Shown: positions 43,736 to 54,603 of the stretch, one piece after another
Layout of the letters: every line of letters begins with the position of its first letter
How positions within the stretch are numbered: the stretch's first letter is position 1
Source: Zygnema cylindricum
Lineage: Eukaryota > Streptophyta > Zygnematophyceae > Zygnematales > Zygnemataceae
Assembly (NCBI GenBank): GCA_037447655.1
Contig: JBBHKE010002507.1
Location: 146,214 to 210,213 of the forward strand
Direction: 5' to 3'
Length of the DNA: 64,000 bases
The notes under the pieces: generated by a model
What the model was told of the DNA's origin: nothing
The model's input: the letters and a program-made list of their open reading frames with translations, nothing else
Database searches by the model: none
Program-made: the position numbers and the translations under genes

Positions 43736-44800
43736 GATCTCCCCTAAATTTGCAATCATGTTTTCACTTGTGTCCTTTCTGGGAAGATCTAAGTCATCCT
43801 CACTCTCAGACTCAAAATTGAATCTGATTTTCTTGGTGTATTTAAAGAGATCAAATGACTTCCCTTCATCCATGACAACGAGGTGTTTTACCAGAATGTT
43901 ATCTTGTTTAGCTAAGTCATAGACTCTATATCCCTTGACATCTTCATCGTATCCCACAAAATATCCCGGTTTTCCTTTAGCATCTAGTTTCCAGTTTTTC
44001 TTATGTGTATCAAGACTGTAAACTTGGCTACCGAATACTTTCAAGTGAGAGATATCCGGTTTCCTTCCAGCCCATCTCTCATAAGGTGTCATTCCTTTGA
44101 CGGTTGTAGTGAGGACTCTATTCTTAATATAGTTAGCATAATCCATTGCTTTTGCCCAAAATCTTCTTCCTATTTTCTTATCTTCCAGCATACTACACAC
44201 ACTATCTTCGAAAGTCCTGTTCAACCTCTAAGCAACCCCATTTTGTTCTAGAATATTTGGTACAGTTTTCTGATGCTGAACTGCCTCATCTTTCAAGTAC
44301 TCTTCAAACTAGTTAGAGGTGTACTCTCCCCCGTTATCACTTGTTATTCTCTTAATGGGGGTTAAGTGCAACTTTTCACTCTAGGCTTGGTATCCTTTGA
44401 AGTACTTTGGTGTTTCAGACTTTGTTTTCAAGAAGTAGACTCTAGAATATCTGGACCAATCATCAGTAATTGTCAGCATATACCTCTTCCACCCAACCGA
44501 AGGAACTCTTGCTGGTCCCTTGATATATGTGTGGACTAGATCTAGTACTTTCTCACCTCTATATCTAGCAATTTTGGGAAAGAGAAGTCTACGAGCCTTA
44601 CCTTGGGCACAGCCACTACAATCATCCATCCTTTCATTATCCCCAAACTGAATGCCTTCTACCACATCAAGCTTCTTCATTTCCCTCAGCCTATCAAAAT
44701 GCACATTTCCGAACCGCTTATGCCATATCGTCAAGCTCGGAACACCACCATAGTAATAACTCATTTTTTCATTCCTCAGGTTAAGCCTAAACATTCATTT
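43733..44800 (-). pseudogene. Copia integrase
   Basis: The C-terminal frame (43733-44224) reads MNRTFEDSVCSMLEDKKIGR, MDYANYIKNRVLTTTVKGMT, PYERWAGRKPDISHLKVFGS and YFVGYDEDVKGYRVYDL. The N-terminal frame (44381-44794) reads TIWHKRFGNVHFDRLREMK and DDCSGCAQGKARRL (intact zinc ligands). The first catalytic position reads DLVHTYIKGPARV, with tyrosine for aspartate. A frameshift and a stop between the two frames disable it. Confidence 0.9.
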
Positions 44801-45330
44801 GCTATCCTTATCTGCTGTGAAGTAGACTTCATCTCCGTACTCAGCTGTAAAGACTCCCTTTCTAGTGAAGGTATCAAAATCCTTGTCATCTAATACACAA
44901 GTAGACACAAGATTTTCACTCAGCTAACGAATGTAGAGCACATCTGAGAAGGTGAGTATAGAAGTGTTACCCTTCACTAAGACTTTCAGATCTACCGATC
45001 CCACTAGATATGTGGTAACTACTCTCCCATCCCCATATTCTATTTCTACCGTAAGGATCTCTTTTAACTTAGTGAAGAGGTGCCTGTCACGACACATATG
45101 CATGGATGCACCTGAATCGATCATCCATCCTTCCTATAGAGCTTCTCGAATGGCTCCAAGAGCACACTTCTGTTTCCAAGGGATCTTCTTCTCCTCCAGT
45201 TTCTCGTCGAGAAGAAGCTCCACATCCTCCTCCTCAGAGGACCCGTCCTTCAAAGTCTCTATTTTTACTCGTGTGACCACAAGTGCCTTCTTCTTCCCTC
45301 TAGAAGAACCCCCTCCACTATTTTCTTAAA
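44801..45330 (-). pseudogene. Copia protease
   Basis: The frame at 44924-45124 reads MIDSGASMHMCRDRHLFTKL and IEYGDGRVVTTYLVGSVDLK. The retropepsin active-site DSG is intact. Upstream sequence encodes a Glu/Ser-rich linker and KCALGAIREAL before the box. A stop follows VLYIR. Confidence 0.88.
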
Positions 45331-46248
45331 GCCTCAGTTTCGACAGCTTGATGCAATCAGCTATGAAGTGTCCCGCCTTTTTGCAGAAATGACAAAGACC
45401 CTTATGGGGCCTAAGTTCTCCAGATTGATCTCTTTCTCCTTTTAAGCTGTTGTACGGCTTCTTCGGATCCTTCCTCCACCGGTCCGTTGCGGCAGCTAGA
45501 GCTTGAACGCTCTTACCTCCTCTATGGATATCAATAGTGTTCTCCTCCACGAGTATTATTTGGACAACGTGGTTCCACTTCCAAGAACTCTCATCCATTT
45601 CTTGCACTCGGTACACTGTGTTTTCATACTCCTCAAGTAGCTTCATGATGAGAGTGTTAACTTTCATTTTCATTGTGCCTGTCCATCCGGCACTCTCCAT
45701 CTCGATATACAGGCAAGAGAGATCATTACAGTAATCTTCCTACTTTTGTAAGTATAACTCCCCAACCTTTGCTTCCCCAGCTAGAGCGCCTGGATGGTAC
45801 CTGCTTTATAGATCTCCACTAAAGTCATGCACAACTCCTCGGCCTTGAAGATGTGAAGATAAGAGGTCGCCAAATCTTGGGTGAGGTGCCTCAGAATGAA
45901 ATGCATAGCATTCATGTTGGTGTACTCCCACATTTAAATATCGTTTTCCTCGGTCTTCACGACCAGCGCTCCGGGTGCCGTGGCAATAGGAGTAAGAGGT
46001 ATCTCTTTTCCTTTCCCCTTTTCGGACACATTGCAGTCCCCATTGTCTGTCTCCTCCGTTGGAGCACATGTTGCTGCAAAAAACCTCACTCCATCAAACC
46101 TTGGTGGAGTCCCCTGAGATGGTCCTTTCACTCGTCCACTAACGATACCCCAGTATCGTTTTTCACACAATGCCCATATCATCATGGCTTCCCTCTAAAT
46201 AAACCTAGATCCGTTAAAGATGGGCACCCTAGAGGTGGGCCCATAACC
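45331..46248 (-). pseudogene. Copia Gag with zinc knuckle
   Basis: The N-terminal part near 46185-46248 encodes the VMGPP motif and then a conserved start (MMIWALCEKRYWGIVSGRVK). Middle sequence is frame-shifted (46069-45806). The C-terminal frame (45326-45700) reads MESAGWTGTMKMKVNTLIMK, then the zinc knuckle CHFCKKAGHFIADC. It is more complete than the gag at 37467-38142, which lost the knuckle. Confidence 0.88.
46234..46248 (-). promoter_or_regulatory. Half-tRNA PBS, canonical
   Basis: Minus strand GGTTATGGGCCCACC abuts the LTR end CACAGAATTGCA. It is identical to the PBS at 38107-38122 although the LTRs belong to different families. It is complementary to the initiator tRNA-Met anticodon arm and lies inside Gag. 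Confidence 0.87.
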
Positions 46249-47275
46249 TGCAATTCTGTGCCCCCCGTTGGATCACTAAATTCAGGAAGCCTCTAGATAG
46301 CTTTTGGCTATCCCTCTTTCGACTTGTATCACTGCCACCCAAGCAGACAAATAGTTAATCTAACTGCACCCTTGTGAAGTTTCGACTCCCTTGAGTCCAT
46401 AGAAAAAAGAATCACTCAATATGCCCAACCAGGCAATTAATTATCAAGTGGCGAAGATGCCAATATTTATACAAGCTTGTTGGGAGAGAGGCGGCTACCT
46501 CCTCAATCCTCTAAGTCCTAAACCCTTCTCACAACCCCTATCTACTGATGTACGAACCAATCAGAACACTGGACAGTACAGAAAGGTAGTAGGGTAGATG
46601 TACTTTATGTACGGCCTGTATACGACAACGCCATGGAGTGGACATCTATATACGACAACGCCATGGAGTGGACGTCTATCTCCTCCAGAATTGTCCTCGC
46701 GCTCCTCACGATTTTCGCTTCCCAATAATATATTGCCACGTGTCGACATGTCATGTCACGTCTAAAAACCGCCAAGGCGGCTTTTCCGGGATCGCGGCGA
46801 GGATGCGAACCGTCGGATCCAAACCGACTTTTAATATTCACTGTCCAAAATAAAAAATATCCTGTACATTTGTTTCATACACACTAAAACTCAACTAGTT
46901 TCTATGTCCTTATTATTATTCCGTTGAACGAATTAATGATCTTGCTAATGTTTAAATAGCTATCAAACACTATGTATTCTAACGAACTACTACGACAGAC
47001 CGATAAGAGCTGACGGCTACGCCTCACTCTGCCGGTCAGAGGTTCGAGTCCTACCGAACTCAACCTTTTTGTTGAGAGTGACTTAAGTCACTCTTAAGTC
47101 CTACCTATGGAGCTGAGGCAGCCATGGCTCCACGACCCTTTCTTTGCATCAATAACTACAACAAGTATGGGGGCTAGAGAGAGAAGGTGGAGGCAAGCTG
47201 CCTGTGATTTTTCTTTTAGTTATTTTACCTAAATAAGACCTAGAAAATACCTTCTCTAAATCATTGATTTCAACA
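46249..47275 (-). mobile_element. Copia 5' LTR, family D
   Basis: The minus strand starts TGTTGAAATCAATG at 47275 and ends CACAGAATTGCA at 46249. It pairs with 31107-32104. It has a GCCACGTGTC G-box (46735-46744), the twin hairpins (46362-46381, one mismatch; 46384-46397), a plus-strand tRNA-like module with GGTTCGAGTCC (about 47052) and a local direct duplication of CGACAACGCCATGGAGTGGA at about 46622-46675. Confidence 0.9.
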
Positions 47276-47417
47276 TTTACATCCTCATTATATCTTAATA
47301 AGTACCCCGGTTTTCCTTCAGGATCTAGTTTCCAAATAAACCGATGTGTATCTAGACTAAACACTTGACTACCGCAACCCTTAATGTGAGATATGTTTGG
47401 TTTTCGGCCAGTCCACC
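47276..47417 (-). pseudogene. Copia integrase C-terminal fragment
   Basis: Minus strand WTGRKPNISHIKGCGSQVF, SLDTHRFIWKLDPEGKPGYL. It matches the region around 43960-44090 and is a remnant of an element into which the family D element inserted. Confidence 0.8.
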
Positions 47418-47499
47418 TTATTGAAATTAATACATTTCTAAAGTGTTTTCTAGGTATAAATATGTCAGTAAAAAAAGGTAAAAAAAAGGGCAGACAGAC
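47418..47499 (+). mobile_element. Short copia LTR start fragment
   Basis: TTGAAATTAATACATTTCT then GTGTTTTCTAGGTATAAAT resembles the first 60-80 bases of the family C/E LTRs. It is cut at 47500 by a family A-like LTR. Confidence 0.55.
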
Positions 47500-48317
47500 T
47501 GTTGATTTGAGGCAACCGTTGATCCAGAGGAGGAAGAAGAGGCACCAGCAGTTGCCATAATATTCAGATTACAAAAGAGGAAACTCTCACGGAAACCACA
47601 AAAAGACCGACTTCACAATAAAGCCCCAAGCAAACTAGACACACACTAGGTTTGCAAATTTTCCACAATATAAACAGTATAAAAAAGAAACCTCATGCAG
47701 AATTTCACAGGGTTCTCCCAAAAGATCACAATGATCTTGCAATTCAAAAGGACACAAAAACTGCTTCGCAGTTTTCCATTCACTGAATTCCTAACTCCAA
47801 AATATTCTAAGTCCTACATATACAAAGTGAACCTACAGCAGATCTAAACCGTACCACATTAACCGTGGTCTGTCAGTACACTAAACATTAATCAAACTAA
47901 ACCCCGCCATCTACCGTACAAGTATTTACATCAATCCTTAACCCTAGCCGCTGCTAAAATACGCAGTCAAAGTTAGTCCACTGAAATGACGGTTCGGTCA
48001 ATATTTCTCTTCCAAAAATGACGGCGAAATCCGTCCGCCGTCCGCGTATTCATTCATCACCGAAGATGAACCTCCACGTGTAAATCTGGTCCCTCAAGCA
48101 AATATGCACTTTGTCAACCAACTCAACCAAGCTTGACTTCCCCACGGACCGACACGTGTACATAGAGTGTACCAAATCTGTGAACTCCCTTTGGAGTTAC
48201 ATACCACACCACATCTTGTCTACGCCAACTTAGTCTATACAGAAAAAATTGGCTAAGTATAGACTCTCTTTCTCACACACGAGATATAGAGAGGACTAAA
48301 GGTTTCCAAAACCAACA
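47500..48317 (-). mobile_element. Copia 3' LTR, family A-like
   Basis: The minus strand starts TGTTGGTTTTGGAAACC at 48317 beside a polypurine tract and ends CCTCAAATCAACA at 47500. As in family A it includes a gag start (MATAGASSSSSGST) near its 3' end. It is clearly related to but diverged from the LTRs of the full-length element. Confidence 0.8.
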
Positions 48318-48384
48318 CTCCCCTAAACCTTTACACTCTCTCAGCCACTAAGTCCACATGCCTCTCTACAAAACTTTAACTTAG
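48318..48384 (-). pseudogene. Copia 3' internal tail with PPT
   Basis: Polypurine tract (GGTTTAGGGGAG on the minus strand) preceded by the last bases of RNase H (KLKFCREACGL-like sequence), truncated at 48384. Confidence 0.7.
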
Positions 48385-48558
48385 GTGCAGATAGAAATTC
48401 TAGATAGAAAAAGGCAAACAGTTGTACCATTCCCATAGACTTGAAGAAAGTAAGTGATGGAAGTGTAGGAGGAGTGATTATTTTAGATGATCAAATTAAT
48501 TCAGAAGAGAGAGAAGATTTTATGAAGTCTATTCCCTACAGGCAAGTTGTAGGAAGCG
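48385..48558 (+). pseudogene. Copia RT C-terminal fragment
   Basis: The plus strand reads SCTIPIDLKKVSDGSVGGVI, ILDDQINSEEREDFMKS and IPYRQVVGS. It is nearly the same segment as 24900-25050. It is cut at about 48558 by the start of the 2.2-kb repeat. Confidence 0.85.
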
Positions 48559-50807
48559 AAAAAGATAAACTAAGTTTTAATATATTATCAAGCTGAAAAG
48601 ATTTTATTTTGTTCTTTTTTACTTTCCTAACCCGACCTTATTTCAACTTTTGATGCTTTCAAAAATATTTTGTCCATTTTTATTAAAAAATTATCTTATA
48701 CTAGTTGCCTTTTTGAGGGTTATTTTCGTAAAAAATGTAAATGTACAACTATTATTTTTTATTTTCTTATACTCCCTTTTTTCTAATGTTTTCTTTTGTT
48801 TTGCAACAAACATGCTTCTTTTTATGGCTCTAATGCTAAATTTCAAGGAACGAAATCATAAGATTGTATGTATACTATTGTTAGTCTTGATAGACAAAGA
48901 ATATGGATCGTCATATAGAAAGTTCTATATAGGTCCATTAAACTAAAAAACATTACAAATTAATAAGAGATAGAAATACCATGTTAAGATTAATTACAAA
49001 AAAGACTAGTTGATCCACTATTTCCCTAGCCTGTGGCATAAAATCCATAAACGAAAAGTATTTTAGCTGAACATTTAAGTCCACCATTACTTTAATAGCA
49101 TATATTATGTCCACTCGTTTTAACGGAATAAAGCTATCAAAAGTTGGATTGTAACAAGGTTTTGTGGCTGATTTCTGAACAGAAAAACAAAAAATGCAAT
49201 GCATATTCTAATCAAAATATTGTCACCAATCTGAGCAAAGAAAGACACCAGATTCAGGTTCAGCTTCGGAATTTTCAATCAGGCAAGATTGTCTTTCGAA
49301 AAGAAATTGTCATGATATGGATAAGATAAAAAAATTTAGTGGTTCAAACAATTGTCTTGAGAAGAAAACGATATATATGTTGATAAATATAACAAAATTT
49401 TGATCCCTAATAGAATAAAACTATTTACCAAAAAAGTTAATAAAAAAACATTTTTTCACACCCAACGATAACATCTATAGAAAAAAGAATCAATTCCGAG
49501 AGAAATCAACCAAGAATTACAAAATTACGCATCAAAAAAAAGAGTTTTCTTAGAAATATGACAATCAATCACCAGTCACAATATCCTACTACGATCTATA
49601 TCCAAATGAAACAATTTAAGAGGAATTCTAAAAAGGGCGAACATGAAAATCAAAAGACACCATTGAAACGCTCTGAGAAGTTTAAAAATATACAAAAAAT
49701 AAAATAAAAAAAACAACAACAACAACTAAAATTCAGGCGTCGAATTTTGGAAATAAAATAAAATATACTTGTCACTTTATAAGATACTTCACTTTTTATG
49801 GTCAATCTCTTGGTGTTGCTTCCATTTAACGCTTGGCGTTTGAAACGCAAACGGTAGGTTTAAGTTTTCCTAGACTGGTTTTTAAATATCTTGTTGTACG
49901 AGCAAAACCATTACCTATTATAAAATTATCAAGCGATTTGAACCATTTAGCAAAGTTTGAACAAGATCATGACACTTCTACTAGAATTAGTTTTCCACAA
50001 CAATTAGGCTTGCTACTTCTTAGATTTCACGTGTCGAAACTGACCTAATGGACAAAAACATGTCATATGACTGTGAGCGATGTTTGCGTTAGGTTTTATT
50101 CTTCTTTGCTATATAGTCAGCGTTAAGCTCAAAGAATTGAGTTGCATTACTTTAATTTATACATTTTCTTTAGATTTCCATTTTATGGTGATTGTCTTAT
50201 TTTTCTATACATAGTGCCACAACATGGAGCCACCAACGATAAGATATAATGTTGACGTAACATTGTTACATAGCAATAGGCTTTGTGACAACAACTTTTT
50301 GCGAGAAACACACTGAATTGTAACTAGTTTCCGATGTTTTTATACAAAGAAATAAAATTTTGATAAATGTTTGAAGATTTTTTTATACCTCTTCATCGTA
50401 GCCATCACATAAAATTGAAAGACTGATCAAAACTTGTGCAGTAAATTCTACAATTTAAAGTAGAGACTTTTTCAATAATGGATCTCCATAGGGTTTGAGT
50501 TAACAACATAAAAATAGATATTTATCATCGCTTAATTTTGCCAATGATCAATAAACAAGTTTACATCATTGAAAAAAAATCTACTTCCGTCACCTTTTGA
50601 GTTCCGACGTCACTTTCACTTTGTAATTGTAGTGCAAAGGAAACTACGTTTCTGTTGTAATAAAAACATTATTGATTGTTAAATTGGTTTGTAGATTTTC
50701 AAATTTTATGTTGATGGTTATTCATCAATGTATAATACAACTATAACATAAAATATATTTTATTAAACTGTCCAAAACCCTTGTTATTTTTCCATCGTGT
50801 AGAATAG
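48559..50807. repeat. 2.2-kb dispersed repeat, copy 1
   Basis: It matches 58628-60863 in the same orientation, from GCGAAAAAGA(T/C)AAAC through CCTAACCCGACCTTATTTCA, TTGTAACAAGGTTTTGT and CACCAATCTGAGCAAAG to TTATTTTTCCATCGTGTAGA. By eye the copies are about 85% identical with small indels. No transposase, LTR signature or RNA gene was found. It starts inside a copia fragment and ends at a trinucleotide array. Confidence 0.88.
49833..50048 (+). CDS. Small conserved ORF in repeat copy 1, unknown
   Basis: This 71-codon frame begins MAFETQTVGLSFPRLVFKYL and includes SSDLNHLAKFEQDHD. The corresponding frame is open at 59910-60101 in the other copy (MPFETQTVGLDFPRMAFEYL, SGDLNHLENFEQGSE). I recognise no family. 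Conservation may only reflect repeat identity, and the frames end differently. It could be an exon piece or chance. Confidence 0.25.
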   Translation: MAFETQTVGLSFPRLVFKYLVVRAKPLPIIKLSSDLNHLAKFEQDHDTSTRISFPQQLGLLLLRFHVSKLT

Positions 50808-51370
50808 TAGCACTAGTACTAGGAGCATAAACAGTAGCACTAATACCAGCAACAGCAACAATTGCACTAGTATTAGCAACATCTAGTACCAGCAACAGCA
50901 ACAGTAACACTAGTATTAGCAGCATCAACAGTAGCACTAGAACTAGCAAAAGCAACAGCACTAGTATAAGCAGCATCAAGAGTGGCACCAGAACTAGCAA
51001 AAGCAACAATAGCATTAGTACTAGCAGTATCACTACGAGTGGTGGTAGCAACAGCAGCAGCAATACCACTATTACTAGCAGTAGCAACTATAACACTAGT
51101 ACTAAGAGCAGGAGCAGTACCACAAGTACTAGCAGCAACAACAATAGAACTAGTTCAGTAGTAGCAATAATACCAGTACTATTTGCCGCAGCAACAGTAC
51201 CATACATTACTACCAGCGCTAACAACAATAGCACTAGTACTAGCAGTAGCAAAAATACCACTTCTATTTGCCGCAGCAACAATACCATACATTACCACCA
51301 GCACCAATAGTACCATACATTACTACCATCACCAACAGTACCACTATTACTATTGCTAAACCACTAGTAC
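50808..51370. repeat. Irregular trinucleotide array (AGC/AAC/ACT/AGT mix)
   Basis: Long runs in 3-base phase of AGCAACAGCAAC, ACTAGTACTAGC and similar, extending over 500 bp. The minus strand encodes Leu/Val-rich strings (50725-51288), which are artefacts of the repeat. The array directly follows repeat copy 1 and ends before a copia gag-protease remnant. Confidence 0.88.
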
Positions 51371-51399
51371 TAAACCTAGTCATGAAAGCTAACTGTGAA

Positions 51400-52437
51400 G
51401 ATTCTTTTCTTAGTTCATATTTCAAAGTTATTCTCATCTAGTACAGTTGTCGAGACTCGATTTTTACTAAGCTCTGGAATATAAAAAACATCTGAGAGTG
51501 TTACAATTAAAGCCTTTTTATTAATTAGAACCTTTAAATCAACAAATCCAACAAAACTTATAGTTTTTACTCTACCATCTCCGTACTCTATTCAACTGTT
51601 GGAATTTTCCTCAATGTAGTGAACCACCTTTTATCTTTGCACATATGCATGGCCCCTAAGTAAATGATCCATCCATCCTCGGGTGCATCCCTCTTACCTC
51701 TAAAAGCACATTTTGGTCTCATTAGAATGTCGGCATGCTTCTCAATGGTTTTTAGGTTGTGGAGGAGCTCCTCAAGTTCTTCTTCTGATTCTGATGCTTC
51801 CCTTTCTTCGTCTTTATGAACCTGGGTCAGAAAATCCTTTTTCTTTCCTCCATCCTTTGAGGTTCGTTTTCTATCTTTGAGTCGGAGATCTGCAACTCTG
51901 ATACAGTCTATATAATGTCTCGGTTAGTTGCAAAAGTGACATAATCCACTTCGTGGAGCTCCCCTCCCTTGTATGTTAAGTATGCCACCTCTTTTTCCTC
52001 TTCCCCCAAATTTTCAATAGGGTTCCTTTCCCTTTTGCTCCTCACGCTTCCGCCAATCGGATCTTGCAGTTAGTGCTCATACACTCGAACTTCCTCTTCG
52101 TAGTTCTATGGTATTTTCTTTCACTAGAATCATCCCCACTGTATCATCCAATTCCAATTGCTATCAGTTATATTTTCCAACCTGTTAATTATATTCTCAT
52201 ACTCTTCAAGGAGTTCCATCATTAATGTGTTCACTCTTTGTCGCTCAAACCATGAGTTTTTTGCACTTTCTAATTCTTTAAATAAGGCTCGTAAGTCATT
52301 GCAATAATCATTCATTATTCCTCCATTATAAGTATAAGCTGAAATCTTATTTTTTGCTAGCAGCTGTTGCTGCAATGACCCACACTTATTTTTGTTTACT
52401 AGTGACTCAATGTGAGAAGAAGATCTGACATTCATAA
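51400..52437 (-). pseudogene. Copia Gag-protease remnant
   Basis: The gag part (52130-52435) reads SLVNKNKCGSLQQQLLAKNK, YTYNGGIMNDYCNDLRALFK, ELESAKNSWFERQRVNTLM and MELLEEYENIINRLENIT. A decayed zinc knuckle (CHFCN.PRHYIDC, about 51900-51945) and protease-region sequence (EDGWIIYLGAMHMCKDKRWF, where the DSG box has become LGA) follow. The N-terminal gag is cut at 52437 by the fold-back element. Confidence 0.85.
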
Positions 52438-52957
52438 GGGGAATGGCAATGCCTTGACTACATTTTAAGAATGAAGTGTTTATTCACGCTGTCTTTATAG
52501 TGCCATTTTTCATACTTTGACCTTTAAGGTTTTTTTACAATCCTTCTAACAACTTTGAGTTGCCAAATATTGTAACAAACGGTTAAAATTTTATTGCGCT
52601 TGTGAGCTTCGATTGTTATACAAAAATCAACAATTCACAGAAGGTTGATGTTAACAAAATCACGGCAACCACATGTGATTAAATTTGTTCCACATAAACA
52701 CTTTCTCACCTTTTGTGGTGTTCATTTTTTTCACCTGGGAATCAATGTGACATTCGTTGTCAATGTAGTAATATTGATTCGTAAATAGTGTGGCTCGATT
52801 TGGTCACGCATAACGACGCACATTTTTTTCATTTAGTTTCATTGATATTCTTACACGTGTCCATTTTCTTATCGTGTACAAGGTTTTTTTAGTTTTGTGT
52901 GAGTTAATTTGTGCACACAACTAAAATAGTCACCGCCCTGATCAGTTCCCCAAAAAT
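52438..52957. mobile_element. Fold-back element, shorter relative
   Basis: The left end (GGGGAATGGCAATGCCTTGAC) and the complement of the right end (GGGGAACTGATCAGGGCGGTG) both resemble the ends of the element at 2770-3742. Interior landmarks are shared: ATTGTAACAAACGGTTAA, AAAATCAACAATTCACA and GCAACCACATGT. The arms are more decayed than in the first element. It lies at the broken end of a copia gag. Confidence 0.72.
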
Positions 52958-53616
52958 GACGCAAAGTTCAAATCTGTTATATACATCTCGTCAAAACGGG
53001 TAGTTTTAGAAAGTAAAACATTTATTGTTAAACAGGCTTTGACTTTTAACATTATTGTTATTAGAGTCAATGACACTAATTCAGTCGCTATTTTTTGTTT
53101 CCTAACCTAACCAAACCGGGCCGAGTTCTTCACTTCGGTATACTGTATATGAGTACGGCAGAGGTAGTAATCGGATAGCCAAATCCAAACCCGATCCGTA
53201 CCTGACTGGCCGCGTCGGATCGGGAACGAATTCAAAATTTGGGCGCTGGCTGGATTCGGCCGGGTGATTCAAATAAAAAAAAAAGCAAATTGGCCTACGG
53301 CTGGGTAAGAAAAAATGGAAAATAATTGAAGGTTTCGTATGTACGTTCCAGTCCATACTATCCAACATTATTGTACTTTGTACTCTTGGTATCGTGGAAG
53401 GTATAAGGGAGATGTACCACTAATTCTGTACTTATTCGGGTACGCACGGGTACCTGCAGTCGCGAGAAATAGAGTTTCGGTCAACTTTTTTATTCGTAAC
53501 AATTTAGGAGCGTGACATAACCCGGCCAGATTTCGGGTGTTCAGATTTTGAAAAAAAAAACAAAATGTCGAATTCGGGTATCTGTTTTTTTGACTTTTGC
53601 GACCTCTGGAGTACGG
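52958..53616. other. Spacer, no gene recognised
   Basis: It contains CCGATCCG/GGATCGGG-type words (about 53170-53265), similar to words near 62720-62820, but no domain. A TIR-like string (GAGTCAATGACACTAATTCA, about 53065) may be a broken relative of the adjacent element. Confidence 0.35.
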
Positions 53617-54308
53617 TACACCGCGAATCGCTATTAGCGTCAATGTTTTTTTCGCCACTTATAACATATTTTCACCGTACACACTTGTCCGATTTTCAAT
53701 TTGAGACCGCCAATCAGAAGCTGAGAATGTTACCTTTCAATCGTTGATGTCCAAATCGTACGGGTTTCAACTTTTTTACGAAAACTACGTAATATTCGTC
53801 TTTTTCATACTTTTCGTAAAATTTGTGTAAATTTCTCTGTACGGACATGTACAAAAACGTACGGAAAGCGAAATCTTAGAAAATCCTTAAAAATCTTAAA
53901 AAGTACGGAATTTAAACAGAAATGTCCGAAATTGTATGAAAGTGTGCCCTAACAAACCTAACAGTACGGAATATCTACGCAAGCCGTACTGAAATAAAAG
54001 GAGCGTACGGCAATGTACCCTAAAAATCCCCTAAATAACCCTAAAATGTACGAACATAGACGGACACTGTACATAAGTGTAAAAATAATGTACGAATACA
54101 AAGTAAGGTACGCATTTAATTGACTTTTCAACATAGTTTGATGCGTACCGTACGTAGTATTCGTTAGTTTATACCGTGCGTAATATGCGCACGGGACATC
54201 TATGCTTTCAATCGCAACTGTCAGATCCACAATCCGACAAGTGTGTACATAGAAATGATGTTTTAAGTGGCAAAAAAAACATTGACACTAATAGCGATTC
54301 GCGGTGTA
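53617..54308. mobile_element. TA-flanked TIR element, copy C, with about 80-bp TIRs
   Basis: Left end TA then CACCGCGAATCGCTATTAGC; right end, complemented, CACCGCGAATCGCTATTAGT, then TA. The first 49 bases match with three mismatches, and similarity continues to about 80 bp through TACACACTTGTC.GATT. The 688-bp element has no transposase frame; its interior is rich in GTACGG and TACGAAA words. It is the best-preserved member of the family at 1959-2570 and 11243-11462. Confidence 0.88.
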
Positions 54309-54603
54309 GTTTTGCAGACACGCAAAAAGTGTACGGACACCGTGAACGGCGGAGGTGGTAATTAGTCGATATGCGATATGGATTGTGAAAATGGCTTCGG
54401 TAAGCGATATTATATATTTATAATGCTTTCTTGTCGTATGCGACATTTGGTGCGCCACTCGCACTGAATCGTTCGAAAAGTGCGAACTCGGGAATTATCC
54501 ACAAATCGTGCTAAACTTTTTCATATTGTACCTCGACTCAATTTCGTGCGATCATTCCGTGCGATTGTTGCCTTTAGGTCGTACGAAACTTTCGGTGTGG
54601 GCA
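54309..54603. other. Short spacer, nothing recognised
   Basis: No domain or repeat partner seen before the purine-rich island. Confidence 0.4.

Noticed and set aside
50725-51288. Leu/Val-rich minus-strand frames suggesting membrane proteins
   Set aside because: They are translations of a trinucleotide array; no loop or charged pattern of a real membrane protein.
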